The notes under the pieces are model-generated. The model ran no database searches. It was given only the letters and a program-made list of their open reading frames with translations, and was not told where the DNA came from. A DNA stretch of 46,934 nt from an uncultured Campylobacter sp. GTDB lineage: Bacteria; Campylobacterota; Campylobacteria; Campylobacterales; Campylobacteraceae. The stretch spans positions 1 through 46,934 of the forward strand of contig NZ_CAJPQR010000015.1 of NCBI RefSeq assembly GCF_905372745.1, in the 5' to 3' direction. The translations under genes and the position numbers were made by a program. Positions 1-8,220 of this stretch are shown here, in pieces (positions within the stretch are counted from its first letter, which is position 1; every line of letters starts with the position of its first letter).

Positions 1-593
1 ACGCGATGAAAGTTCTTGCGCACATCGACGTTTTTTCGATCCAGACGGTGCTTGATAGCGAGCACGGCGTGTATTACGCAAGCGCCGGCGATCTAAACGA
101 TAGCTTTTACGACTGCGTAAAAAAGGCCGACGAGGTATTTTGCGTAAATATCCCGCGCAAGGCAGATATCGTGATCTCGGTCGCGCCCTATCCGATGGAC
201 GTCGATCTCTATCAGGCGCAAAAAGCCCTAGACAACGGCAAACTAGCGCTTGCTAAGGACGGGATTTTGATAATGGTCGCAAAGTGCCGCACGGGCATCG
301 GACCAAAGCCGTTTTTTAACCTAATGGCGTCCGCGCCGACCCCGCAAGAGGTGCTGGAAAAAATTTCGAACGAATTTCACCTAGGCTATCACAAAGCCGC
401 TAAGATGGCTGAAATCTCGCTCTGGGCGCAGACCTGGGCGGTGAGCGAGCTTAGCGACGACGAGATGCGAGCCGTGCACCTAAAACCGTATCATGATTTG
501 CAAAAGGCCGTGGACGACGCGCTCGCGCAAAAGGGTGCGGACGCCGGGATCATCATATTGCCGTTTGGCTCGATGACGGTGCCTAAGGTTTAA
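1..593 (+). CDS. larA: LarA-family nickel-pincer 2-hydroxyacid racemase, C-terminal part (gene runs off the left edge)
   Basis: This is the C-terminal half of a LarA-type protein. The family racemises or epimerises 2-hydroxy acids such as lactate or malate using the nickel-pincer nucleotide (NPN) cofactor. The visible 195 residues include the family-typical stretch KADIVISVAPYPMDVDLYQA followed by QKALDN. Full LarA proteins are about 420 residues, so roughly the first half lies outside the window and the ATG at position 6 is probably internal. Only the frame, not the true start, is supported. The gene is followed by larC, larE and larB, which make NPN, so the family call is secure. The substrate is not: the nearby tartrate dehydratase genes make tartrate or malate as plausible as lactate. 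Confidence 0.85.
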   Translation, partial: AMKVLAHIDVFSIQTVLDSEHGVYYASAGDLNDSFYDCVKKADEVFCVNIPRKADIVISVAPYPMDVDLYQAQKALDNGKLALAKDGILIMVAKCRTGIGPKPFFNLMASAPTPQEVLEKISNEFHLGYHKAAKMAEISLWAQTWAVSELSDDEMRAVHLKPYHDLQKAVDDALAQKGADAGIIILPFGSMTVPKV

Positions 594-595
594 GT

Positions 596-2014
596 TTGGC
601 GAAATTTCTTTACTACGACGCAAGTGCGGGCATCAGCGGCGATATGAATTTAGGCGCGCTGGTGGATCTGGGCGCGGATTTTAGCTATCTTTGCGCCCAG
701 CTTGCTAAGCTAAATTTAGCTAGCGAGTTTTACCTACGCAAGCGCAAAGTGCTAAAATGCGGTATCTCCGCAACCAAAATAGACGTCATTTGCGCGACAA
801 ATCGGGATCAAATTCCGCTTGGCCTCTCGGGTGCTAAATTTAGCCCGCGTCAAAATTTAAGCGGCAAAATTCACGGCGCCCAATTTAGAGCGGATAAGCC
901 CGCCCAAAACCATCCGCATCCGCGAAATTTCGCGCAAATTTTAGAGCTTATCGAGAGCTCTAGCCTAAGCGCTTTCGTAAAAAAAACGGCAAGCGAAATT
1001 TTTAGCGTTATCGCGCGAGCCGAGGCTAAAATCCACGGCACTAGCGTAGAGCAAGTACATTTTCACGAAGTAGGCGCGGCAGACAGCATCGCGGACGTAG
1101 TGGGCGCGGCTATTTGCTTGGAGGCCTTGGGCGCGCCGCAAATTTTTGCTTCGCCTATCGAGCTTGGCGGCGGTTTTGCGCATTGCGCTCACGGCAGGCT
1201 GACCGTACCGGCGCCTGCGGTTTGCGAAATTTTAAAAGGCGCGCAAGTAAGCCTAGGGCGAGCGAATTTCGAGATGACTACGCCCACAGGAGCGGCGATT
1301 TTAAAGGCCTGCGCACTAAATTTAAGAGAGCAAGACAGCCGCGAGTCGCCGCGAAATTTTAAAATTTTAAGCGCGGGCTACGGCGCTGGCGATAAAGACG
1401 TCGCAGATTTTGCCAACGCGCTTCGCGTGATACTTTGCGAAACGAGCGAGGATTTAGGCTTGAGAGATGAGCCAAATTTGAGCGTGCAGATCGGCTATGG
1501 CGAGCTTTGCGAGCGGATTTTAATCTCCACTAATATCGACGACATGGACGCCGAGAGCTTTGCCTTTGCGTGCGATATTTTGCGAGATAGCGGCGCGCTG
1601 GACGTATTTAGCAGGTCTATTTTTATGAAAAAGGGGCGCGCGGGCTTTGAGCTAAACGCGCTGTGCCGCAAGCAGGACGCCACGCGGATAAAGGGGCTTA
1701 TTTTCGCGCATACGACGGCGATCGGAGTTAGAGAGTGCGCCGTGAGGAAAACCGAGCTTGCGCGCGAGTTTTGCGAGGTGGAGACTAAATACGGCAAAAT
1801 AAGAATTAAAATTTCGCGCGGCCGAGCTTGCGGTTTTAACGCCGAGCAAAATTCGACGGATGAAAATTTAGTCCGAAATTACCCCGAAATTTTAAAAATC
1901 AAGCCAGAATTCGAGGACTGCAAAAAAGCCGCGCAGAGATTTCAAACGACGATCCGCGAGGTTAGAAACGAGACTTTAAAAAAATATGACGAAACTAGAA
2001 ATTCTAAAAAATGA
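596..2014 (+). CDS. larC: LarC, nickel insertion protein for the nickel-pincer cofactor
   Basis: LarC (DUF111 family) performs the CTP-dependent nickel insertion that finishes the nickel-pincer nucleotide cofactor of LarA. The 472-residue product begins AKFLYYDASAGISGDM, the typical N-terminus, and carries the conserved VHFHEVGAADSIADVVG region near residues 151-167. It is a single open frame, whereas the Lactobacillus plantarum gene is split into two frames joined by programmed frameshifting. The start is a TTG placed 2 bases after the larA stop, and the 3' end overlaps larE by 29 bases. The residues around 90-105 look like a poorly conserved low-complexity insertion. I am confident of the family and of translational coupling in the operon. 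Confidence 0.92.
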   Translation: MAKFLYYDASAGISGDMNLGALVDLGADFSYLCAQLAKLNLASEFYLRKRKVLKCGISATKIDVICATNRDQIPLGLSGAKFSPRQNLSGKIHGAQFRADKPAQNHPHPRNFAQILELIESSSLSAFVKKTASEIFSVIARAEAKIHGTSVEQVHFHEVGAADSIADVVGAAICLEALGAPQIFASPIELGGGFAHCAHGRLTVPAPAVCEILKGAQVSLGRANFEMTTPTGAAILKACALNLREQDSRESPRNFKILSAGYGAGDKDVADFANALRVILCETSEDLGLRDEPNLSVQIGYGELCERILISTNIDDMDAESFAFACDILRDSGALDVFSRSIFMKKGRAGFELNALCRKQDATRIKGLIFAHTTAIGVRECAVRKTELAREFCEVETKYGKIRIKISRGRACGFNAEQNSTDENLVRNYPEILKIKPEFEDCKKAAQRFQTTIREVRNETLKKYDETRNSKK

Positions 2015-2765
2015 TATAAAAAAGCTGGAAAATTTAGCCGTAGCGTTTAGCGGCGGCGTGGATAGCTCGCTACTGCTGCGCGTTGCCGCCGATACGCTAG
2101 GCCGGCGCGCGGTGGCGATCACGCTAAAATCGCCCTATATGTCGGGGCGCGAGATAAAAGAGGCGGTAGAATTTACCCGTACTTACGGCATCAGGCACGA
2201 AATTTTAGAGCTAGACGCGCCCGAAGCGGTAAAAAATAATCCGCAAGATCGCTGCTACGTCTGCAAAAAGGCGGTTTTTACGCGGCTAATCGAGCTAGCA
2301 AAACATCTAGGCTTTACAAACGTCGCCGACGGCACGAACCTAGACGATCTTGGCGAATACCGCCCGGGGCTTAAAGCAAAAGACGAGCTTGGCGTACTTT
2401 CGCCGCTTAAAGGCCTCAAAAAATCAGAGATTAGAGAGCTTAGCCGCGAGCTTGGACTGCCGACCGCAGATAAGCCCAGCTACGCGTGCCTTCTGACGCG
2501 TTTACCGCACGACAGGGAGTTTTCCGCGGAGGAGATTTCTCTCGTGGAGCGAGCCGAAAATCTGCTAATCTCGCACGGGTTTTTAAACGTTCGCGCGCGC
2601 TTTGACGGCAAAGCCTTTAAGCTGCAAATGGGAGCGAGCGAGACGAGGCGCTTTTGCGCGGGAGATTTTGGCGCCGTCGTACGCGAGATCGCCGCGCTTG
2701 GCGAGTATGATATTTTGCTTGATTTAAAGGGGCTTCGCGGGGAGATTTTAAATGACGAAAGATGA
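1986..2765 (+). CDS. larE: LarE, ATP-dependent sulfur transferase for the nickel-pincer cofactor
   Basis: LarE adenylates pyridinium-3,5-biscarboxylic acid mononucleotide and converts its carboxylates to thiocarboxylates. The 259-residue protein has the PP-loop ATP pyrophosphatase motif SGGVDS at residues 22-27. It has a CYVC pair at 90-93 and a single cysteine, C168, in PSYACLLTR, where sacrificial-sulfur LarE enzymes keep the cysteine that donates its sulfur. This suggests the sacrificial type, in which one protein is spent per sulfur, but the other cysteines (90, 93 and one near the C-terminus) would need structural comparison to exclude the Fe-S type. It overlaps larC upstream by 29 bases and larB downstream by 14. 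Confidence 0.92.
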   Translation: MTKLEILKNDIKKLENLAVAFSGGVDSSLLLRVAADTLGRRAVAITLKSPYMSGREIKEAVEFTRTYGIRHEILELDAPEAVKNNPQDRCYVCKKAVFTRLIELAKHLGFTNVADGTNLDDLGEYRPGLKAKDELGVLSPLKGLKKSEIRELSRELGLPTADKPSYACLLTRLPHDREFSAEEISLVERAENLLISHGFLNVRARFDGKAFKLQMGASETRRFCAGDFGAVVREIAALGEYDILLDLKGLRGEILNDER

Positions 2766-3498
2766 GGCTTTAAATTTTATCCGCGCCGTAAAATCGGGCG
2801 AAAAAAGCGAGCGCGAGGCGATAGAGTTTTTGCGGGATTTTCCTTTTAGCGACGCTGGCTGCGCTAAAATCGACGTTCAGCGCGCACTACGAAACGGCAC
2901 GGGCGAGGTGATCTACGGCGAGGGCAAGACGGATGATGAAAATTTACGTATCGCAGAAGCGATCGGCGCGAGAGGGCAAAATATCCTAATCACGCGCACG
3001 AACGAGCGGGTTTTTAAGCGGGTGCGCGAGATACTGCCGCAGGCGGAGTTTAACGCTCGCGGCCGCGTCATCAGCGTCAAATTTAAAGAACCCGCGCTCA
3101 CGCAAAGCTACATCGCGATAGTCTCCGCCGGCACCGCCGACGGCGCGGTAGTGGAGGAGGCGTACGAGACGGCGCGATTTTTAGGCAACGACGTGCGCAA
3201 ATTTAGCGACGCGGGCGTGGCGGGACTGCACAGGCTGATCGCAAATTTAGAGCAAATACGCGGCGCAAAGGTCGTGATCGCGGTGGCGGGCATGGAGGGC
3301 GCGCTAGCTAGCGTGCTGGCGGGGCTTGTTAGCGTGCCGGTGATCGCGGTGCCCACCAGCGTGGGATACGGCGCGAGTTTTGGCGGACTGGCGGCTCTGC
3401 TAGCGATGCTAAACAGCTGCGCAAACGGCGTTAGCGTCGTAAATATCGACAACGGATTCGGCGCCGCGTATAACGCGAGCCTGATAAATCATCTCTAA
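2752..3498 (+). CDS. larB: LarB, NaAD carboxylase/hydrolase for the nickel-pincer cofactor
   Basis: LarB carboxylates and hydrolyses nicotinic acid adenine dinucleotide, the first step of nickel-pincer nucleotide synthesis. The 248-residue protein has a PurE-like C-terminal domain with the typical SAGTADGAVVEEAYETA segment and a glycine-rich end, PTSVGYGASFGGLAALLAML, followed by the VNIDNGFGAAYNA tail. It overlaps larE by 14 bases and closes the lar operon. A decayed copy of the 3' end of a second larB is present at 24663-24823, so this genome once held more than one copy or received one by transfer. Confidence 0.93.
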   Translation: MTKDEALNFIRAVKSGEKSEREAIEFLRDFPFSDAGCAKIDVQRALRNGTGEVIYGEGKTDDENLRIAEAIGARGQNILITRTNERVFKRVREILPQAEFNARGRVISVKFKEPALTQSYIAIVSAGTADGAVVEEAYETARFLGNDVRKFSDAGVAGLHRLIANLEQIRGAKVVIAVAGMEGALASVLAGLVSVPVIAVPTSVGYGASFGGLAALLAMLNSCANGVSVVNIDNGFGAAYNASLINHL

Positions 3499-3547
3499 AT
3501 TTACGCCGCGCGAGGCAAATTTATCGGCTAAATTTAAAAGGAAAGCG

Positions 3548-3997
3548 TTGCGAGAGAAAAATTTAAACGAGCAAAAGGCTAGGCCGAAGGGCGCAAAAAA
3601 GCTCCCGCAAAAGACGCAAATAAGACAAAGCACGAGAACAAGGTTAGCGTTTTTAATCGCGGCGACTCTGATTTTAGCGGCTGAAATTTATATCGCGATC
3701 TGCGTAAAGGGCGGCTTCGTGCGCCACTACGCGGGCGACGTTTTGGCCGTCATCTTGCTTTATGCGCTCGCTAGGACTGCGTTTAGCGTGCCGCCTTTAA
3801 ATTTGCCGCTTAAAATTTTCGCGTTCGCGGCGGCTTTGGAGCTCGCGCAGTATTTTGGCGCGGTGCAAATTTTAGGCGTAGAAAATAAAATTTTAAAAGT
3901 AATGATCGGCGGGACGTTTGATTTTGCCGACCTGCTCTGCTATGCGGTTGGCTGCGTCCTGGCGGGCGCTTATGAAAAATTTGAAAGTAAAATTTAG
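3548..3997 (+). CDS. DUF2809-like small integral membrane protein
   Basis: This 149-residue protein has a basic N-terminal tail of about 30 residues followed by four likely membrane helices (roughly residues 31-52, 60-80, 88-105 and 122-143). The GDVLAVILLYALARTAF segment and the FDFADLLCYAVG segment resemble DUF2809 proteins, which have no established function. The start is a TTG with an AAAGG-like ribosome site. It sits 49 bases after larB and 13 bases before ttdA, so it is probably co-transcribed, but nothing in the sequence ties it to either pathway. Family assignment is from memory and moderate. Confidence 0.7.
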   Translation: MREKNLNEQKARPKGAKKLPQKTQIRQSTRTRLAFLIAATLILAAEIYIAICVKGGFVRHYAGDVLAVILLYALARTAFSVPPLNLPLKIFAFAAALELAQYFGAVQILGVENKILKVMIGGTFDFADLLCYAVGCVLAGAYEKFESKI

Positions 3998-4010
3998 CAA
4001 AGGAGAAGCA

Positions 4011-4910
4011 ATGGATAAACAAAAAGCCGTGCAAAAGATGACCGAGGTCATGGCGAAATTCGTCGGCTACACGGGCAAAGTGCTGCCCGACGACGTGACA
4101 GCGAAGCTGCTGGAGCTCGCCGAGCGCGAGACGCAGCCGCTGGCAAAGGAGATCTACAAAACGATGTTTGAAAACCAGCGCCTAGCTAAGCAGCTAGACC
4201 GCCCGTCCTGTCAGGATACTGGCGTGATCCAGTTTTTCGTGCGCTGCGGAGCGAACTTCCCGCTCATCGGCGAGCTTGAGGAGCTGCTGCGAGAGGCCGT
4301 ACTGCGAGCGACGCGCGAGGCTCCGCTGCGTCACAACAGCGTCGAGACCTTCGACGAGTACAATACCGGCAAAAACGTCGGCAAGGGCACGCCGAGCGTA
4401 TTTTGGGAGATCGTGCCGCAAAGTAGCGAGTGCGAGATACACACCTACATGGCGGGCGGCGGCTGTAGTCTGCCCGGCAAGGCGACCGTGCTGATGCCCG
4501 GCATGGGCTACGAGGGCGTCGTGAAATTCGTCATGGACATAATGACGAGCTACGGCATAAACGCCTGTCCGCCGCTGCTAGTGGGCGTAGGCGTGGGCAC
4601 CTCGATCGACGTGGCGTCGCTACTATCTAAAAAGGCGCTGATGAGGCCTCTTGGCTCGGCAAACCCAAACGACCGCGCCGCACTAACCGAAAAGCTGCTC
4701 GAAGAGGGCATAAATAAAATCGGCCTGGGCCCGCAAGGAATGAGCGGGGCAAGCTCGGTGATGGGCGTGCATATCGAAAACTGCGCCCGCCACCCAAGCG
4801 TCATCGCCGTCGCCGTAAACGTGGGCTGCTGGTCGCACCGCAAAGGCCACATCATCTGGGACGAAAAGCTAAATTTTGCCGTAAAATCGCACAAGGAGTT
4901 CGCGCTATGA
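4011..4910 (+). CDS. ttdA: L(+)-tartrate dehydratase alpha subunit (class I Fe-S hydro-lyase)
   Basis: This is the alpha subunit of a two-subunit, Fe-S dependent hydro-lyase that converts L-tartrate to oxaloacetate and water. The 299 residues follow E. coli TtdA closely over the full length, for example RPSCQDTG at 64-71, LRHNSVETFDEYNTGKN near 106-122, MAGGGCSLPG near 147-156 and the VMGVHIENCARHPS segment near 250-263. Cys67, Cys186 and Cys273 are the expected three ligands of the catalytic cluster. The ATG at 4011 has an AAGGAG site 6 bases upstream, so an in-frame extension to 3918 inside the previous gene is not used. A role as class I fumarase or another hydroxydicarboxylate lyase cannot be excluded. 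Confidence 0.88.
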   Translation: MDKQKAVQKMTEVMAKFVGYTGKVLPDDVTAKLLELAERETQPLAKEIYKTMFENQRLAKQLDRPSCQDTGVIQFFVRCGANFPLIGELEELLREAVLRATREAPLRHNSVETFDEYNTGKNVGKGTPSVFWEIVPQSSECEIHTYMAGGGCSLPGKATVLMPGMGYEGVVKFVMDIMTSYGINACPPLLVGVGVGTSIDVASLLSKKALMRPLGSANPNDRAALTEKLLEEGINKIGLGPQGMSGASSVMGVHIENCARHPSVIAVAVNVGCWSHRKGHIIWDEKLNFAVKSHKEFAL

Positions 4911-5518
4911 GTAAGAAAATTTTAACCACGCCGATCAAGGCCGAGGATCTAGCAGATATCAAAATCGGCGACGTGATCTACCTCAGCGGGCACATCGTCA
5001 CCTGCCGCGACGTGCCGCACAGACGCGTCGTGCAGGAGGGCCGCAAGCTGCCGCTTGATATCAGAGGCGGAGCGATCCTGCACGCTGGACCGATCATCAG
5101 AAAAGTGGGCGATGAGGGCTTTGAAATGGTCTCGGTGGGGCCGACTACGAGCATGCGGATGGAGAAATTTGAGCGCGAATTTATCGCCAAAACGGGCGTG
5201 CGTCTGATTGTGGGTAAAGGCGGCATGGGCGAGGGCACGATGAGCGGCTGCAAGGAGTTTGGCGCGATACACTGCGTATTTCCCGCAGGCTGCGCGGTGG
5301 TAGCCGCGACGCAGGTCGAGGAGATCGAGAGTGCGGACTGGACGGAGCTTGGGATGCCCGAGACGCTGTGGAAGTGCCGCGTGAAGGAGTTTGGCCCGCT
5401 TATCGTCTCCATAGACGCGCACGGAAATAATCTTTTTGAGCAGAATAAGGTCAAATTTAACGAGAAAAAGGACGCGGCGCTAGCTGAAATCTTACCGCAG
5501 GTCGGGTTTATAAAGTAG
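4907..5518 (+). CDS. ttdB: L(+)-tartrate dehydratase beta subunit
   Basis: This is the beta (swivel-domain) partner of TtdA. The 203-residue protein opens with KKILTTPIKAEDLADIKIGD and holds HIVTCRDVPHRR, SVGPTTSMRMEKFEREFI, VGKGGMGEGTM, PAGCAVVAATQVEEIE and VSIDAHGNNL, an almost motif-by-motif match to E. coli TtdB (about 201 residues). Its ATG overlaps the ttdA stop by 4 bases, so the two subunits are translationally coupled. No tartrate transporter (TtdT/DcuB type) is visible nearby. The position right behind the lar operon suggests the two systems may handle stereoisomers of the same acid, which is inference. Confidence 0.9.
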   Translation: MSKKILTTPIKAEDLADIKIGDVIYLSGHIVTCRDVPHRRVVQEGRKLPLDIRGGAILHAGPIIRKVGDEGFEMVSVGPTTSMRMEKFEREFIAKTGVRLIVGKGGMGEGTMSGCKEFGAIHCVFPAGCAVVAATQVEEIESADWTELGMPETLWKCRVKEFGPLIVSIDAHGNNLFEQNKVKFNEKKDAALAEILPQVGFIK

Positions 5519-6313
5519 TTAAATTTTGGCGGCTCGCGCTTTAAATTCTACGCCTTAAATTTTTACGCCCTGCCGCTAAAATTTAAAATTTAACGCTCTA
5601 ACGAGGGGCAAATTTTAAGGGCTTTGGGCGGATAGCGCGGGCGTAATCGATTAATAAAACAGCCGGCGGGACTTGTCGCGAGATTAAATTTTATCTGCAA
5701 AATTTAACTAATCGCGAGGGATAAATTTTAAAAATTTAAACCCGCAAAGCCGCCGTTTTAAAGCACCGATTAAAAGCGCGCCAATCTCGCTGAGGCTCTT
5801 TCGCAAATTTAGCTCACGCGCTATCTTTCTGCGCAAATTTCACGCTTACGTAGAGGTAGCTTGCAAGCCCTAGCGCGCCCAGTATTGCGCCCGCATTGCC
5901 TGATTTTAGGCATGAGTGCGCAAATTTAGCTAAAACAAGTCTTGGCGGCTTAAATTTTCGTCCGCAACGTAGCCAAGAGGCAAAATATAAATATAAAACA
6001 AACATAAATAAATACCAAAATCTACGGCGCTGACGGCGGCTGCGGGACTGCGGATATAAATCTCTGATCCAAAGCAAGCTTGGCGTCCGTATAAGCGGCA
6101 GTTAAAAGAAATTTTGGATTTTTATGACGGCGGAAGCGTAGGCGATGAGGATATTTTTTATTTACTAAAAGTCGCAAGCCAAACGCTGTAGGTGATACTT
6201 CAGGCTCGGACGCGATCCAGATTTAACCGCCGTTTACGGATAAATTTAAGCCAAATTTAACGGCCCAAACAGCAAAATTTATCCGTTAATTAACAATATA
6301 AAAAAGGAAAAAT
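5519..6313. other. Gene-poor interval with possible gene debris
   Basis: These 795 bases hold no convincing gene. AAATTT words are dense in the first 250 bases, and an imperfect inverted repeat (TCGCGAGATTA near 5676, TAATCGCGA near 5709) is present. On the plus strand a 41-codon frame at 6066-6191 reads like the end of a real protein (QLKEILDFYDGGSV then DEDIFYLLKVASQTL) but has no start and is preceded by an in-frame stop. On the minus strand an 87-codon frame at 5814-6077 ends in a hydrophobic stretch but has an arginine-rich, unconvincing N-terminus. Both look like decay products. Confidence 0.5.
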
Positions 6314-6973
6314 TTGGGCAAAACGACTTTTACGGTTGTATTTTTCTGTGCTTGCGCGCTGTTTTTGACGGCTGTAGGCTACTTTACTTTGGGCATTTTG
6401 GCTAAATTTTATGCTTTTATCAAATTTGCCGCGCGTCTTTGCTTGCAAGACCCTAAATTTAGCCTCGCCATGTTTGCGCCTGCGTTCATCTTATCGCTTT
6501 ATATCGTGCTGGTTTCGCAAAATATCATTTTTGATTTTACTTGGGGCGCCTCGGCAAATATTTTCGGCGGGCCGGCTTCCGGGTTGCTTTTAGATGCGCT
6601 ACTTTTTGGATTTTCGCTGATTGCAAGGCTAGAGGAGCGATATTTTTACGTTTTTTCATTTCGCTTGGCGCTTTTGGAACTACTTTGCGGGCTTATTACG
6701 GCGATAATTTCAAGGGATATTTTTAGCATTTACGTCCCGTGCGCGCAGATTTTACTCGTATTTTGCGTATGTTTTGACTTTTTGTGCCTAAGCGCGGCGA
6801 AAGCAAACGCGAAGCTGCTAGATGATTTAAGTGCAAAAAATGATTTAAGCGAACCGGAAAAACTTGCCAAAGAGGTGCTAGAGCGGCTCGCAAACTTGCC
6901 TGATAAGGAGGAAGCATTGCTGCAAGCAAACATTATCCGCATGAAAATGAAGCAAGAATGCCGCACGGCTTAA
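6314..6973 (+). CDS. Hypothetical integral membrane protein
   Basis: This 219-residue protein is not recognised. It has about five hydrophobic stretches (residues roughly 5-30, 48-70, 85-105, 115-135 and 138-158), then a soluble, charged C-terminal region from about 160 with a helical look (SEPEKLAKEVLERLANLPDK) and a basic end. It would sit in the inner membrane with a cytoplasmic tail. The chosen start is TTG at 6314, which has AAGGAAAA just upstream; no ATG lies near the N-terminus. It stands alone between two gene-poor intervals, with no operon partner to suggest a role. Confidence 0.6.
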   Translation: MGKTTFTVVFFCACALFLTAVGYFTLGILAKFYAFIKFAARLCLQDPKFSLAMFAPAFILSLYIVLVSQNIIFDFTWGASANIFGGPASGLLLDALLFGFSLIARLEERYFYVFSFRLALLELLCGLITAIISRDIFSIYVPCAQILLVFCVCFDFLCLSAAKANAKLLDDLSAKNDLSEPEKLAKEVLERLANLPDKEEALLQANIIRMKMKQECRTA

Positions 6974-7060
6974 ATTTATGGTTTTAGCTGTTTAAATTTA
7001 GCGTTTCTCGCATCAAATGGTCAAATTTGACTTCGTTTCAAACAAACTTTATCGCGTAAC

Positions 7061-7675
7061 CTAACGACGCCCGAAAAACCGCCTGAAAAACGCAGCCGTT
7101 TGGCGAGCCCTAAGCAAAACAAACGCCCACAGCTGCCTACAAATCTGTATAATAAGATATGCCGACATCATCACGCAAAAATTCGCAATACCAAAGCCGA
7201 TCAATTCATAGCAAAAAAATAGTTCAAATCTTATCTGCATCGTAAACTCTCGCGTCGGCCGATAAGTGTGCCATATCCAATAGCCAGAGAAAAAATCATT
7301 AAGTCCGCCAAATACCAAAAAGCATACGATAAGCGCAAATAAAATAATGCCTTGCGAAAGCGCTTGGGCGTTGCTTTTGCTTCCTTCAAGCCTGCCGGTA
7401 GCTCCTTTTGCCACGCCGTAAAGTCCCGCAAATAGCAAACAAACAGGCATAAAAAAGCATAAATAACTAAGATGAAACGCCGCCACGTCGCCAAAGGCGG
7501 TTTTAGTCTGCGCCGTATTTATAGCAGGATAAAAATCCGCCATAAACGCCGTAAAGTCTCTAAAAGCCGCGTGAGCGGACAAGATATCTTCGGGTACGGC
7601 AAATAAGCTCAAAGCAACCAAAGCGTAAGCGCCCAAGCTAACAAAAAAGGCAATTTTAAGCTTCCTTGCGGCCAA
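7061..7675 (-). CDS. Hypothetical integral membrane protein
   Basis: This 204-residue protein is unrecognised. It has about four hydrophobic segments (residues roughly 8-28, 68-92, 105-127 and 150-178), with a loop between the first two containing aromatic residues, and a C-terminus rich in arginine and phenylalanine that should stay in the cytoplasm. It is transcribed alone on the minus strand, convergent with the gene ending at 6973. A TATAAT box lies 75 bases upstream of the start. Nothing in the sequence indicates substrate or process. Confidence 0.6.
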   Translation of the reverse strand: MAARKLKIAFFVSLGAYALVALSLFAVPEDILSAHAAFRDFTAFMADFYPAINTAQTKTAFGDVAAFHLSYLCFFMPVCLLFAGLYGVAKGATGRLEGSKSNAQALSQGIILFALIVCFLVFGGLNDFFSGYWIWHTYRPTREFTMQIRFELFFCYELIGFGIANFCVMMSAYLIIQICRQLWAFVLLRARQTAAFFRRFFGRR

Positions 7676-7750
7676 TCTTAATCTTGCTTTTAGTCTTATA
7701 ATCTTATTTTTCGGCTCTATAACTGCGACCTTTTAGCGATTTTTGAGCGT

Positions 7751-7756
7751 ATTATA
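7751..7756 (-). promoter_or_regulatory. Possible -10 box of the membrane protein gene ending at 7061
   Basis: On the minus strand this reads TATAAT, preceded by GG. It lies 75 bases before the start of the membrane protein gene (start at 7675). There is no good -35 hexamer at 16-18 bases, which is normal for Campylobacter, where the -35 is weakly conserved. Confidence 0.4.
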
Positions 7757-8220
7757 CCATCTTCTTGAAGTCTTCCTTGCCCAAATTTACGCTCTTTATA
7801 TGCCGCCTATTTGGCTTTACGCAGTTTAATCCAGCCCGCTTTTGGCAAAAACTAAAATTTTGGCGCCGTTTGCGCGTATCTTTGAGTAAGTTCGTTTGCC
7901 GCGACCGACTTTAAAGCTAGGCAACCCGTCCGCAATCAATAATCGCGCTTTTTGCGTAAGTTTTATTTTAAATTTGCTGCGATATTTATTTCTTGACGCT
8001 CCTTGCGTAATCTTAGCAAAATCCTTTAAAACACCCTTTATCCGGCTATTTTACGGGCATCAGCGGTAACGGCGCTAACCGCTTTTACGTATCTTGCAAG
8101 GCCTGTCTGCTTCTTTGATACCGTTTCGGAGTCAGGGCGTCTTTTCTACCGCTTAGAATTTTCAAATTTAGGCTCAAGATAAGTCAAAAACTTTCGCAGA
8201 CGTTTTTCTCAAAGCAACTG
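7757..8220. other. Gene-poor interval with two short overlapping open frames on the minus strand
   Basis: No intact gene is visible. On the minus strand, 8145-8038 encodes a start-less 35-residue frame ending ARYVKAVSAVTADARKIAG, and 8050-7826 a start-less 74-residue frame containing KLTQKARLLIADGLPSFKVG. They overlap by 13 bases and could be one gene of about 110 codons broken by a frameshift. I do not recognise the protein, and frames this long could also arise by chance. Confidence 0.35.

Noticed and set aside
4949..5454. Two long minus-strand frames (157 and 158 codons) opposite ttdB
   Set aside because: They are antisense shadows of a strongly conserved gene; their translations have H/R- or S/P-rich shadow composition.
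4011..5518. Class I fumarase split in two subunits
   Set aside because: The subunits follow E. coli TtdA/TtdB motif by motif over their whole lengths, so tartrate dehydratase is the better name, although fumarase activity cannot be excluded.
5814..6077. Minus-strand open frame of 87 codons with a hydrophobic C-terminus
   Set aside because: The N-terminal half is arginine-rich and has no good ribosome site; it lies in decayed DNA. Mentioned only in the interval note.
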